Assembly (NCBI GenBank): GCA_016721875.1
Contig: JADKHG010000014.1
Span: 382,535-446,534 of the forward strand
Source: Sphingomonadales bacterium
Lineage (GTDB): Bacteria; Pseudomonadota; Alphaproteobacteria; Sphingomonadales; Sphingomonadaceae
Reading direction: 5' to 3'
Length of the DNA stretch: 64,000 nucleotides
Positions 7,454-25,495 of this stretch are shown piece after piece (the stretch's first letter is position 1; each line of letters begins with the position of its first letter). Under the pieces are notes generated by a model that was given only the letters and a program-made list of their open reading frames with translations, had not been told where the DNA came from and did not search any database. The position numbers and the translations under genes were made by a program.

Positions 7454-7969
7454 ATGAACCGTTCTGAAAAGACCGATGCGGTTGCTGTGCTGAACGCAAC
7501 TTTTAACGAATCGGCGGTTGTCGTCGTCACCCGGAATCTGGGTCTGACGGTCGCGCAATCTACCGATCTTCGTAACAAGATGCGCGATGCCGGTGCCAAT
7601 TATAAGGTCGCCAAGAACCGCCTTACCAAAATCGCGCTTGCAGACACGCAATATGCTTCGCTCAGCGACCTGCTGACCGGACCTACTGCGCTTGCCACAT
7701 CGGGTGATCCGGTTGCCGCCGCCAAGGTTGCAGTCGAATTCGCCAAAACCAACGACAAATTGGAAATTGTCGGCGGAGCGATGGGCGACACTGTTCTGGA
7801 CGTTGATGGCGTTAAGGCTCTGGCTTCGTTGCCGTCGCTCGATGAACTGCGCGCCAAGCTGATCGGCCTTGTACAGGCCCCGGCTACCAAGGTTGCTCAG
7901 GTTATCTCTGCGCCTGCAGGACAGCTGGCTCGGGTCTTTGGTGCCTATGCAGCGAAAGAAGCTGCTTAA
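7454..7969 (+). CDS. rplJ: 50S ribosomal protein L10
   Basis: The 171-residue protein has L10 features throughout: VVVVTRNLGLTVAQSTDLRNKMRDAGANYKVAKNRL in the N-terminal RNA-binding domain, the DLLTGPTALA segment, and a C-terminal helix that docks L7/L12 dimers. It forms the base of the ribosomal stalk. It is followed 71 bp later by rplL in the conserved rplJ-rplL order. The usual next genes, rpoB-rpoC, are displaced here by about 8.4 kb holding a large adhesin and two small genes. Confidence 0.97.
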   Translation: MNRSEKTDAVAVLNATFNESAVVVVTRNLGLTVAQSTDLRNKMRDAGANYKVAKNRLTKIALADTQYASLSDLLTGPTALATSGDPVAAAKVAVEFAKTNDKLEIVGGAMGDTVLDVDGVKALASLPSLDELRAKLIGLVQAPATKVAQVISAPAGQLARVFGAYAAKEAA

Positions 7970-8040
7970 TCCTTTTAACATCCCCTGCGTGGCGAGCGAT
8001 CGCGCGGGTAGTATAGCAAAGAAATTGGAGTGTTTTTAAT

Positions 8041-8412
8041 ATGGCTGATATTGCAAAGCTCGTGGAAGAACTGAGCAAGCTGACCGTTCTCGAAGCGGCT
8101 GACCTTTCAAAGGCTCTGGAAGAAGCATGGGGCGTTTCGGCTGCTGCTGCTGTTGCGGTTGCTGGCCCTGCCGCTGCTGCTGCTCCGGCTGCTGAAGAGC
8201 AGACCGAATTCGACGTCATCCTGACCGGCGACGGCGGCAACAAGATTGCTGTCATCAAGGAAGTCCGCGCGATCACCGCTCTGGGCCTGACCGAAGCCAA
8301 GGCTTTGGTTGAATCGGCTCCGAAGGCGATCAAGGAAGGCGTCAACAAGGCTGAAGCCGAAGACATCAAGGCGAAGATCCTTGCTGCTGGCGGTACTGTT
8401 GAACTGAAGTAA
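8041..8412 (+). CDS. rplL: 50S ribosomal protein L7/L12
   Basis: The 123-residue product starts with the dimerisation domain (IAKLVEELSKLTVLEAADLSKALEE), then the Ala-rich hinge, then the C-terminal factor-binding domain (EFDVILTGDGGNKIAVIKEVRAITALGLTEAKALVE). It forms the mobile stalk that recruits elongation-factor GTPases. It is co-transcribed with rplJ, and a strong terminator closes the unit. Confidence 0.97.
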   Translation: MADIAKLVEELSKLTVLEAADLSKALEEAWGVSAAAAVAVAGPAAAAAPAAEEQTEFDVILTGDGGNKIAVIKEVRAITALGLTEAKALVESAPKAIKEGVNKAEAEDIKAKILAAGGTVELK

Positions 8413-8440
8413 TAAAGTTTTCCCCGACGGGGGAATTGGA

Positions 8441-8472
8441 AAGGCGGTCTGCGAAAGCGGGCCGCCTTTTCG
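8441..8472 (+). terminator. rplJL terminator
   Basis: A 12-bp stem (AAGGCGGTCTGC with GCGGGCCGCCTT, two G-T wobbles) with a GAAA tetraloop is followed by TTTTCGCGTTTT. It ends the rplJL transcript, so rpoB must have its own promoter here. The remaining 8473-8734 shows no gene; only a GGGG ribosome site for the adhesin stands out. Confidence 0.9.
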
Positions 8473-8734
8473 CGTTTTGGTCGGTCGGCGTTCGCCAATC
8501 TTCGCCAGAATGGAGCGATTGGAAAATGTTGAGCGGGGTTTTGGGGATGCCAGCAAACCCCGTGGCATTGGGCGCTTTGGGTTGCGCATTCATTATCTAT
8601 TGGTCGTTTCCATCCAGCCATACTTTGCTCCGCTTCGGATCAGACCCATTGTAATTGCTAAATATTTTTAACCAACTGACGGCCTAGTCCGCCCCCTGTG
8701 TCGCGCATCAGCGCATCAGCAAAGGGGATATGAC

Positions 8735-11700
8735 ATGCCGTTTTCAAACATCCAAAGTGCGCTTGATACGCACGACTTCACCGAGTGCAGCATCGAAGGC
8801 GAGAGTCTTGCGCTCGGCCAATTCCACGAACGGGTGCACAGACAACGCGCGCGCTACGCGGCCTTTGTTGGCGGCGATGGCAGCGCCGCTGCGGACCTCA
8901 GCCGTGGCGATCGGCGGCGGATCATGCAGGTGCTGCGCAAAGCCTGTATGGTGATGGGGCCGGGACAGAAGAGTCGCCTTGGACGACTGGGTGCCGGCGC
9001 AGCGCTCGGCGCGATCATTGCCGGTTTTGCAACACCGGTCTCGGCGCAATATCAGGCAGGCGGTGGCACCGCGCATGACAGCCAGAGCACAGCGGTCGGC
9101 AGCGGCGCTGTTGCCGGGCAGGCGGGGACGCAAACGCTTGATACCAATGGAGACACGATACCCGATCTGACTTTGAATCAGGACACAGCGGTTGGCGCCA
9201 ATGCGTCGGCAACTGGCGGGTTTGCTACCGCCATCGGCAACGGTGTCTCGGCAACAGGGCTCTATGGTGTCGCGATGGGCAGCGGATCGACCGCGACGGG
9301 TGATCAGGCCATTGCCATTGGCCGCAGCAACAGCGTCAACAGCTTCAACACGACCAGCACGATCACCAACAATGGTGTATTCGACCGGTCGGCAGGCGGC
9401 AATTTTACTTTTCCGGTCGGGGGTACGCAGCTTGCAGGCTATGCCGTGGGCATTGGCAGCGCCAATACGGTAACGTCGGGTGGCGTTGCCATCGGCGCTT
9501 CTAATCAGGCTAGCCATGCCAGCAACTTCACGATGGCGCTGGGACTGGGCAACCAGACTGTTGGCGCCTATGGCGCGGCTATTGGTGTTGCCAATGCCGT
9601 CTCTGGCACTTCTGCGGTTGCGATCGGCACCGCAAACCTTGCGAGCGGCAATACTTCCATTGCCATGGGCCGCCAGTCGAGTGCCTCGGGCAATACCAGC
9701 ATTGCACTGGGCAATGTCAGCACCGCCAGCCAGACCAACGCGATAGCCATCGGCCATTCGACTCAGGCAACGGCGGAAGGAGCGATTGCGCTTGGCGGCG
9801 GCACCAATGGGGCCTCGACCAATCTTGATGCGACGGCGGCCCGGGCGACGGGCGCTAATGCCGTGGCCATTGGAACCAACAGCAATTCCGCAGATGTTGA
9901 TGCTGTCGCAATCGGGCGTGCCGCTTCGGCTGCCAATGAAGGCGATATCGCTTTCGGCGCAGGGGCAATCGCGAATTCTGACGTGAACGGCATCAATGCC
10001 GGTGCCGTCGCCATCGGCATGAGCTCGGTTGCCAACAACAGCGCCGGTGCCGGCAACAACAGCGTGGCTATCGGACGACAGGCGATTGCGACCAGCACTG
10101 CCGCCGCCGGATCATCGCCGACCGCGATCGGCGCCTTTGCCAATGCTTCGGGTGCCGGGTCACAGGTGGCAATTGGCGACAGCTCGACAGCATCGGGCAC
10201 AGACGCAATTGCGATAGGCGGACATGCCTTTGCCGCAGGATCGCTGGCATCGGGAACACGCAGCACCGCAATAGGACAGTCAGTGACGGCGGCGGGGCAA
10301 TCGGCGATTGCCATTGGCGATGGCTCTCAAGCCAGCAACACCAATTCCATCGCAATCGGCACCGGGAACAATGTGTCGGGTGCGAACAGCGGCGCGATTG
10401 GCGATCCCAACACGATCACGGGTTCAGGCAGCTATGCGTTGGGCAACAACAATAGCATCGCCGCCAACAACGCCTTTGCCATTGGTAACAATATCAGCAT
10501 CGCCGCAGGGCGCGACGGGTCAGTCGGCATTGGTGATGGCACGACCGTAGCCGCCCCGAACAGTGGTGCCTTCACGCTCAACGGCGGGACGGCCGCGGCA
10601 ACGGCCCCGACCGCTGTGGTCTCGGTGGGCAGCGCCGGTGGTGAGCGGCAACTGACCCATGTCGCGGCGGGTGTCGTGTCGGCGAGTTCGACCGATGCCA
10701 TTAATGGCTCACAACTTTTCACAGTGGCAACGGCGGCCAACAATCTGGGCAACAGTCTGGAAAGCGTGACTGGCGGCGGGCTGGTGATCAATGTCGATGG
10801 CACGATTGCAACCGCGCCTTCGATCACGGCTGCGGGTGCCACGCACAACAATGTGACGGCGGCGATCCAGGCGCTGAACAGCGCGAACACGACAAGCAAT
10901 AACGGCCTTGCCTCCGCATTGGGCGGCGGCGCTGCGGTCGCGGCCAATGGCAGTGTGACCGCACCCAGCTATGTCATCGGCGGCAACACTTATAATGATG
11001 TTGGCTCAGCGTTGGCAGCGGCGGCTTCGTCGGGCGGCTTCAACCTCACGACCGGGGCAACTGGATCAGGCAGCGTCAGCGGAACCACGGTAGAAGCGGT
11101 TGGCGGCGGCGAAACCGTGACCATCCGCGCGGGTGACAATGTGGCGGTGACCCAATCGGGCAACACCATCGATGTCGCGCTTAGCTCTACCCTTACGGGT
11201 ATAGATTCGATTGCCATTACGGGCGGACCAAAAATTGATGGCAACAGGATAGTGCTTGCGGCGGGCGACAGCTTTGACGCGGGCGGCAATATTCTGTCTA
11301 ATGTTGGCGCTGGTTCGCTTGCTGCAGGTTCGACGCAGGGCGTCAATGGCGGTCAGGTGAATGCGCTGGGCTCCAGCGTTGCCAGTAACCTTGGTGGCGG
11401 TTCGACCTTTAACCCGGCGACAGGCGCTGTCACCGCTCCCACCTATAGCGTGGCCGGGGGTACGCAGAATGACGTCGGTGCTGCCTTCGCCGCGCTCAAC
11501 GGTGCGAACAATGCAGCCAATAGTGGGCTGGCAGCAGCCATCGGAGGAGGTGCTGCAGTGGCCGCCAATGGCGCCGTCACCGCACCAAGCGTCAACGTCA
11601 ATGGCACCAATTACAGCAATTTGGCCGATGCGATTTCGGCGGCTGGTGCGGGTTTCAACCTGACCACCGCTGCCGCTGGATCAGGCGTCGCGAATGGCAG

Positions 11701-14700
11701 TTCGGTTGTGGGGGTCGGCGCGGGAGAAACCGTCACGCTGACTGCGGGCGATAATATTGTCACCACACAAAGCGGCAATGGCGTCACGGTTGCGCTCAAT
11801 AGCGATCTGACCGGCTTGTCGAGCCTCACCATTATCGGCGGCCCTTCGCTCAGCGGATCGGGCATTGCGATGAATGGTGATGGCATCAATGGCCTTGCCG
11901 CAGGATCGACCGCTGCAGGTTCAACCGATGCGATTAACGGCGGGCAGCTGAACACCGGCCTTGCCTCTGTTGCCAGCAATCTTGGCGGCGGGTCGGTCTA
12001 TGATCCACTGACGGGAACAGTGACTGCTCCGACCTATACCGTTCAGGGTTCGACCTACAGCAATGTAGGTGCAGCCTTGGGTGCCGTGGACAGCAACCTC
12101 GGCAATGTCCTGAATGGCACGGCGGGGCTTGTCCAGCAGACGGGCGGAGCACCCGGGGCGGGGCTGATTACGGTTGGCGCGGCAACGGGCGGGACGCATG
12201 TTTCCTTCGCCGGCACTGATGGTGATCGTGTGCTAACGGATGTCACGGCGGGTGCGCTGACGGCGGGTTCGACCGACGCGGTCAATGGCGGGCAGATCAA
12301 TACGCTCGCTGCATCAAATGCCTCGATCATTGGTGGTGGCGCGAGTTTCAATCCGCTGACGGGTGTGTTCACCGCCCCGATCATCATGGTAGGGGGAACA
12401 GGCTATGCCAATGTGTCCGACGCAATCGAGGCTGGCGATGCCAAGACCGATACGCTGGGTGCAAGCACGGCAGCTGGTCTGGGTGGCGGATCGGTCTATG
12501 ATCCGGCAACCGGTACGGTCTCGGCCCCGGCCTATGCGGTGGCGGGTGGTAACCAGTCGAACGCCGGTGCAGCCTTTGCCGCTTTGGACAACGCCAACAA
12601 TAGCGCCAACACCGGACTGGCAGCAGCGCTTGGTGGCGGTGCCGCGGTTGCGGCCGACGGCACGGTAACCGCACCCAGCTACACAGTGCAGGGCGCAACC
12701 CACAACAATGTCGGCGCGGCCTTGGGCGCTGTGGACAGCAACCTGACCAACCTGCTGAACGGCAGCGCGGGGCTTGTGCAGCAAGTGGGCGGCGCTCCGG
12801 GCAACGGCCTGATGACTGTGGGTGCAGCCACTGGCGGCACGCAGATGAGCTTTGCCGGAACCGACGGTGACCGCGTGCTCTCTGGCGTTGCCGCGGGCAA
12901 TCTGGCCGCCGGCTCGACCGAAGCTGTCAACGGATCGCAGCTTTATGCACTTGCCAATGCGCTGGGCGCTCCGGTTGGCCCCGGGGGTGCAGTGATACCA
13001 CCAGCCTTTGTGATCGAGGGTTCAACCTATAGCAATGCAGGCGACGCCTTTGCCGCGATTGACAGCGCGCTGAGTGGCGGCGGGATCAAATATTTCCGCG
13101 CCAATTCGACACTGTCGGATTCTACGCCTTTGGGCATCGATTCGATTGCGGTTGGTCCGGTGTCCGGTGCAGGTGGAGATCAGGCGATTTCGGTCGGGTT
13201 GAACGCTGCGGCGACCAGTCTGAACGCGATTGCCATAGGCACCGGCAGCACCGCCAGCGGCGCGAGCAGCCTTGCCATTGGTGTCGGCAATCTGGTGTCG
13301 GGCGACAATTCAGGGGCCTTTGGCGACCCCAATGTCGTGACCGGATCGGGTAGCTATGCCTTTGGCAATGACAACAGCATCGACGCCAACAATGCCTTCG
13401 CGCTGGGCAACAATATCAGCATCGCGGCGGGACTCGATGGGTCGGTCGGAATCGGCAACGGCGCAACCGTATCCGCCCCCAATTTTGGCGCATATAGCGT
13501 CAATGGCGGGTTGATCGCGGGGACGGCTCCGGTGGCCGTGGTCTCGATTGGTGCTACAGGGGCCGAACGGCAAATGACCAATGTCGCGGCAGGTGTGGTT
13601 TCGGCCAGCTCGACCGATGCGGTCAATGGATCGCAATTGTTCGCGGTTGGTAGCGCGCTGACCGCGCAGGGCAATGGTCTGGCTGCAGCGCTTGGCGGCG
13701 GTGCGGCGGTATCGCCCGACGGAACTGTGACTGCACCCAGCTACACAGTGCAAGGCAGCAGCTATGGCAATGTCGGTGCGGCATTGGGTGCGGTCGATGG
13801 CAATCTGACCACGCTCAATGGCGCAGTCGCCAGCCTTGCCAACGGCACATCCGGGCTGGTGCAACAGGCAGGCGGCTCACCCGGCAATGGCGCGATCACG
13901 GTCGGTGCGGCTACTGGCGGCACGCTGATCAATGTTGCAGGAACCGATGGTAACCGTGTGGTTACCGGCGTTGCCGACGGTGCGATCGCAGCTGGCTCCA
14001 GCGATGCCGTCAATGGCGGGCAGCTATTCGCAGTGCAAACCGTCGCCGATGGTGCTCTCCAGCGCAGCGGCGGTGCGATGACCGGGCAGATCGACATGGG
14101 CGGCAATCGCATCACCAATCTGGGCGCTCCGGTTGCGGCCAGCGATGCGGCAACGCGCGGCTATGTCGATGGCGTTGCAGCAGCGGGTACCGCTACTACC
14201 AATGCGCTCGGCCAAAGCGTCGCCGCCAATCTCGGCGGCGGGGCCAGCTATGATCCGGCAACGGGTCAGGTCAGCGCACCCAGCTATGTCGTTGGCGGTG
14301 TGGCACGCGGCAATGTCGGCGATGCGATTGCCGCAACCAACCGGCTGGGCGTGCAATATGTGGCTGATGCCAGCGGCAATCCGACCAACGCCGTCCGCCT
14401 GACCGGCAATGGCAATGGCCAGCCGGTGGCGGTGACCAATGTCGCGGCGGGCGCGCTCAATGCAACCTCGACCGAGGTGGTCAACGGCGGGCAGCTTTAT
14501 GCGGTGCAACAGGTCGCGGCGGGTGCAGTGCAATATGACCGCAACCCCGACGGCAGTCTGAACTTCTCCTCGGTCAGCCTCGGCACGCCCGGAACACCGG
14601 TTCAGGTGCGCAATGTTGCCCCGGCCATTCGGTCAACCGACGCAGTCAATCTGGGGCAGATGCAATCGGCGTTGGTCAGCAATCTGTCGTCGGCCAACGC

Positions 14701-14989
14701 CTATACCGATGCGCGGATCAGCGATCTGGCGTTTGACCTGCGCGATGTTGCCCAGAAAAGCTATGCGGGCACAGCGGCGGCAATGGCGCTGCAATCACCA
14801 GCGCTGTTCGACCCGGGTTCGGTCGCGATGCGCGGCGGTGCCGGCTTCTATCGTGGCGAATGGGCGCTCGGTCTCAGCGTCCGTGCCACCGACGATGAAG
14901 GCCAATGGAGCATCAGCGGCGGTATTTCAGGCGGCCCCAATGCCGGTGTGGCGGCTTCGGTCGGTTTCGACTTCATCCTCGACGACTGA
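8735..14989 (+). CDS. Trimeric autotransporter adhesin (YadA-like), 2084 aa
   Basis: A very long low-complexity surface protein. Residues 1-72 are hydrophilic and unlike a signal. Residues 81-104 form a signal-like segment ending PVSA. The head consists of many 14-residue YadA/Hep_Hag repeats of AxAIGxxxxASGxxSxA type. Stalk sections are separated by neck motifs (VAAGVVSASSTDAINGSQLF and variants). The end is a YadA anchor: a helix around AYTDARISDLAFDLRDVAQKS, then four beta strands from FYRGEWALGLSV to FDFILDD. It would trimerise in the outer membrane and mediate adhesion or biofilm formation; ligand unknown. Start ATG 8735 follows AAAGGGG; ATG 8948 would give a shorter conventional signal. 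Confidence 0.93.
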   Translation: MPFSNIQSALDTHDFTECSIEGESLALGQFHERVHRQRARYAAFVGGDGSAAADLSRGDRRRIMQVLRKACMVMGPGQKSRLGRLGAGAALGAIIAGFATPVSAQYQAGGGTAHDSQSTAVGSGAVAGQAGTQTLDTNGDTIPDLTLNQDTAVGANASATGGFATAIGNGVSATGLYGVAMGSGSTATGDQAIAIGRSNSVNSFNTTSTITNNGVFDRSAGGNFTFPVGGTQLAGYAVGIGSANTVTSGGVAIGASNQASHASNFTMALGLGNQTVGAYGAAIGVANAVSGTSAVAIGTANLASGNTSIAMGRQSSASGNTSIALGNVSTASQTNAIAIGHSTQATAEGAIALGGGTNGASTNLDATAARATGANAVAIGTNSNSADVDAVAIGRAASAANEGDIAFGAGAIANSDVNGINAGAVAIGMSSVANNSAGAGNNSVAIGRQAIATSTAAAGSSPTAIGAFANASGAGSQVAIGDSSTASGTDAIAIGGHAFAAGSLASGTRSTAIGQSVTAAGQSAIAIGDGSQASNTNSIAIGTGNNVSGANSGAIGDPNTITGSGSYALGNNNSIAANNAFAIGNNISIAAGRDGSVGIGDGTTVAAPNSGAFTLNGGTAAATAPTAVVSVGSAGGERQLTHVAAGVVSASSTDAINGSQLFTVATAANNLGNSLESVTGGGLVINVDGTIATAPSITAAGATHNNVTAAIQALNSANTTSNNGLASALGGGAAVAANGSVTAPSYVIGGNTYNDVGSALAAAASSGGFNLTTGATGSGSVSGTTVEAVGGGETVTIRAGDNVAVTQSGNTIDVALSSTLTGIDSIAITGGPKIDGNRIVLAAGDSFDAGGNILSNVGAGSLAAGSTQGVNGGQVNALGSSVASNLGGGSTFNPATGAVTAPTYSVAGGTQNDVGAAFAALNGANNAANSGLAAAIGGGAAVAANGAVTAPSVNVNGTNYSNLADAISAAGAGFNLTTAAAGSGVANGSSVVGVGAGETVTLTAGDNIVTTQSGNGVTVALNSDLTGLSSLTIIGGPSLSGSGIAMNGDGINGLAAGSTAAGSTDAINGGQLNTGLASVASNLGGGSVYDPLTGTVTAPTYTVQGSTYSNVGAALGAVDSNLGNVLNGTAGLVQQTGGAPGAGLITVGAATGGTHVSFAGTDGDRVLTDVTAGALTAGSTDAVNGGQINTLAASNASIIGGGASFNPLTGVFTAPIIMVGGTGYANVSDAIEAGDAKTDTLGASTAAGLGGGSVYDPATGTVSAPAYAVAGGNQSNAGAAFAALDNANNSANTGLAAALGGGAAVAADGTVTAPSYTVQGATHNNVGAALGAVDSNLTNLLNGSAGLVQQVGGAPGNGLMTVGAATGGTQMSFAGTDGDRVLSGVAAGNLAAGSTEAVNGSQLYALANALGAPVGPGGAVIPPAFVIEGSTYSNAGDAFAAIDSALSGGGIKYFRANSTLSDSTPLGIDSIAVGPVSGAGGDQAISVGLNAAATSLNAIAIGTGSTASGASSLAIGVGNLVSGDNSGAFGDPNVVTGSGSYAFGNDNSIDANNAFALGNNISIAAGLDGSVGIGNGATVSAPNFGAYSVNGGLIAGTAPVAVVSIGATGAERQMTNVAAGVVSASSTDAVNGSQLFAVGSALTAQGNGLAAALGGGAAVSPDGTVTAPSYTVQGSSYGNVGAALGAVDGNLTTLNGAVASLANGTSGLVQQAGGSPGNGAITVGAATGGTLINVAGTDGNRVVTGVADGAIAAGSSDAVNGGQLFAVQTVADGALQRSGGAMTGQIDMGGNRITNLGAPVAASDAATRGYVDGVAAAGTATTNALGQSVAANLGGGASYDPATGQVSAPSYVVGGVARGNVGDAIAATNRLGVQYVADASGNPTNAVRLTGNGNGQPVAVTNVAAGALNATSTEVVNGGQLYAVQQVAAGAVQYDRNPDGSLNFSSVSLGTPGTPVQVRNVAPAIRSTDAVNLGQMQSALVSNLSSANAYTDARISDLAFDLRDVAQKSYAGTAAAMALQSPALFDPGSVAMRGGAGFYRGEWALGLSVRATDDEGQWSISGGISGGPNAGVAASVGFDFILDD

Positions 14990-15020
14990 CCAAAGCGGTC
15001 CCCCAGGGTCACACCGGCCA

Positions 15021-15300
15021 AGGGTCAGGGCCTGTTCCATTCGCCTTCGAGGTTTGAGGCCATTTTGCTCAGTGCCCAATTTGGTTTTTGGGGGGCGGCA
15101 AGCGACGGTAATATGTCGATATTGCCTAGCTTGCCAACGCAGCAATGAGCAAAATGGGTCAAATCCGAAGGACGCCAAAATGGCTTCGATCTCGAAGCGA
15201 AATGCCCTTGCCGGTAGAATGACTGTCGGCGGCGGCCATTTCCCTCCGATATCTTTGCCATTTTGACGCCTCGAAGGCGAATGGAGCAGGTCCTGACCCT
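15021..15300. mobile_element. MITE-like element with 32-bp terminal inverted repeats
   Basis: The arms at 15021-15052 (AGGGTCAGGGCCTGTTCCAT, then TCGCCTTCGAGG) and 15269-15300 are inverted copies matching at 30 of 32 positions. They enclose about 216 bp without a credible gene. The interior has a second hairpin, GGCAAGC ... GGTAATAT-GTCG-ATATTGCC ... GCTTGCC, at about 15099-15138, and two GCCATTTTG boxes near the inner ends. Non-coding content, size (280 bp) and long terminal repeats fit a miniature inverted-repeat element. No clear target-site duplication was found. It fills most of the 398-bp gap between the adhesin and the next gene. Confidence 0.6.
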
Positions 15301-15387
15301 AGTTCGGTCCGGAATGGATGCTTTCCAGCTTCCGTTCCGGGCCGATCCGACTCAGACAGCCACAGCATTTAACGAAGGAGCAAATCC

Positions 15388-15891
15388 ATGCGTTCATTTC
15401 GCTTCCTAACCATAGGTCTCGCGCTATTGGCGCTGACGCCAAACGCCCATGCCGCGCCCACCAAGCCGACGCCCGTTCCCGCTGCTCCGGCTGCGCAACC
15501 GCACTTGCAAGTCCCGCCGCCAGAGGCTCAGCTGATCATGATCCGCTCTTCGCTGGTGGCGCTTAGCCAGGCGAACCAGACCGGTAATTATACGGTGTTG
15601 AACGCGCTCGGTTCGGACAATTTCCGTATCAACAACAGCCCGGCCCGCCTGGCCGACCTTTTCGCCAGCTTTCGCGCCAATGCGATTGATCTGGCCCCTG
15701 TGACTTATGTCAATCCGGTGCTGGCGCAGGCACCGGCAATCACCGATGGCAGGCTACGACTCGTCGGCTCTTTCCCGACGCAACCAATGCAGGTCAATTT
15801 CGACCTGCAATATGAACCCGCAGGCACGGGGTGGAAATTGTTCGGTATCGCGGTTAACCTCAGCAAGGTCACGCAAACCGCGCAGCGATAG
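15388..15891 (+). CDS. Secreted protein of unknown function
   Basis: The 167-residue product has a clear signal peptide (1-22, ending AHA), a Pro/Ala-rich linker (23-45), and a compact domain from about 46 on. Part of that domain (LVALSQANQTGNYTVLNALGSDNFR ... PARLADLFASFR ... GWKLFGIAVNL) looks like an NTF2-like alpha+beta barrel used in many periplasmic proteins. No catalytic motif is evident. GGAG lies before the ATG. The next gene starts 14 bp after the stop, so the two are probably co-transcribed. Confidence 0.75.
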   Translation: MRSFRFLTIGLALLALTPNAHAAPTKPTPVPAAPAAQPHLQVPPPEAQLIMIRSSLVALSQANQTGNYTVLNALGSDNFRINNSPARLADLFASFRANAIDLAPVTYVNPVLAQAPAITDGRLRLVGSFPTQPMQVNFDLQYEPAGTGWKLFGIAVNLSKVTQTAQR

Positions 15892-15904
15892 GGTCAGGGG
15901 AAAT

Positions 15905-16588
15905 ATGGCGGCGAAAACACTCATTCTCGCCGCCTTGCCTGAAGAGGCTGACGCTGTGTTTCCAGACGAGGGCGAAAGGTCGCGCATTGGCCCGTTCGAT
16001 TGCCGCGCGGTCGGCGACATACTGATCGCCACTTGCGGCCTTGGAAAAGTCAACGCCGCGTTGGCGGTCGGAAAGCTGGTCACGCCCGAAACCCGGTTGG
16101 TGGCAATGACCGGAACTTGCGGGCGGATCGGCGCGATCGACGGCGACTGCTTCTGGATCAGCACCGCCATCCAGCACGACTATGGCGCGCGCGGCACAGG
16201 TGGCTTCACCCATTACCGCGCGGGCGACTGGCCAATGGGCGATGGCCGCGACCACGCCTTCACCGCGATGCCCGACCCCGGGTCTGGCTTGCTTCACGCC
16301 CGCATGTTGAGCGGCGACGTTTTTCTCGAATGCCCTGACACAGCTTCCGGTCTGGCCGGGCGGCTAAACGCCCATCTGATCGACATGGAAGTCGCCGCCG
16401 TCGCCCAAGCCGCCGAAGCACTCGGCCTGCCGTGGTGTGCGATCAAGGCAGTGACCGATGAGGCCGATGGCGGCAGCGCGGGCGATTTCAGCGCGAATTT
16501 GCGGCGGGCAGCAAGGAAGGCAGGGATGGCGATGGAGGCGGTGGTAAGCCTTACCCTGCCGACCAATAATCCAACCGCTCTCGCTTGA
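15905..16588 (+). CDS. MTA/SAH nucleosidase-like phosphorylase
   Basis: A 227-residue protein of the PNP_UDP_1 nucleoside phosphorylase fold. The N-terminal LILAALPEEADAV and CGLGKVNAA match the substrate-binding start of MTA/SAH nucleosidases. HLIDMEVAAVAQAAEALGLPWCAIKAVTDEADG holds the expected Met-Glu ribose-binding pair and the catalytic Asp. It would cleave 5'-methylthioadenosine or S-adenosylhomocysteine, or act as the related hopanoid-associated phosphorylase. It is shorter and more divergent than E. coli Mtn in the middle. ATG 15905 was chosen because the upstream in-frame extension overlaps the preceding gene. Confidence 0.75.
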   Translation: MAAKTLILAALPEEADAVFPDEGERSRIGPFDCRAVGDILIATCGLGKVNAALAVGKLVTPETRLVAMTGTCGRIGAIDGDCFWISTAIQHDYGARGTGGFTHYRAGDWPMGDGRDHAFTAMPDPGSGLLHARMLSGDVFLECPDTASGLAGRLNAHLIDMEVAAVAQAAEALGLPWCAIKAVTDEADGGSAGDFSANLRRAARKAGMAMEAVVSLTLPTNNPTALA

Positions 16589-16802
16589 CCGCAAGCCTGC
16601 CGACGCCTATATCCACCGCACACGCCAGATTTTTCGGGACCGGGGCAAAGACGCGCATTGCCTCCAACGCATTGGAATATCTGGTTTTTCGGACGCGCAA
16701 GGCTGCTGGCTGGTTCCCGACTCAGGGGCTGATGCCATGCGGCCTTTTCGTTGTCCGGGGCTATCGCGCTCAATATTGATCTAGACGAGGCTAAGCAAAT
16801 CC

Positions 16803-20993
<4,191 letters not shown>

Positions 20994-21058
20994 CGGTCGC
21001 CCCGCCCCCTCCGCCCGAACGAAATTTTAGGAGCCTTTGAGCTTCCGAGGATAGCAAG

Positions 21059-25320
<4,262 letters not shown>

Positions 25321-25342
25321 GCCTTGGCGACACAAAACACAA

Positions 25343-25377
25343 AACCCGCCGGGAGCAATTCCGGCGGGTTTTTTTGT
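25343..25377 (+). terminator. rpoBC terminator
   Basis: The stem AACCCGCCGG (25343-25352) pairs with CCGGCGGGTT (25361-25370) and is followed by seven T residues. It lies 23 bp after the rpoC stop. Confidence 0.93.
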
Positions 25378-25495
25378 TTGCTGCCAGAGTGCGAGCCACT
25401 TTTGTCAACTCGATGCGTACGGGCTTGGATCGGTCGATCAAGGTCAACATCCGTGAACCGACCAACAAATGCCGCTGTCTGGTGAAGGAGAAAAA

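Noticed and set aside
9050..14700. Regular short repeats resembling a CRISPR array
   Set aside because: The repeats lie inside one continuous coding frame and translate to YadA-head and neck motifs; repeat and spacer lengths are not constant.
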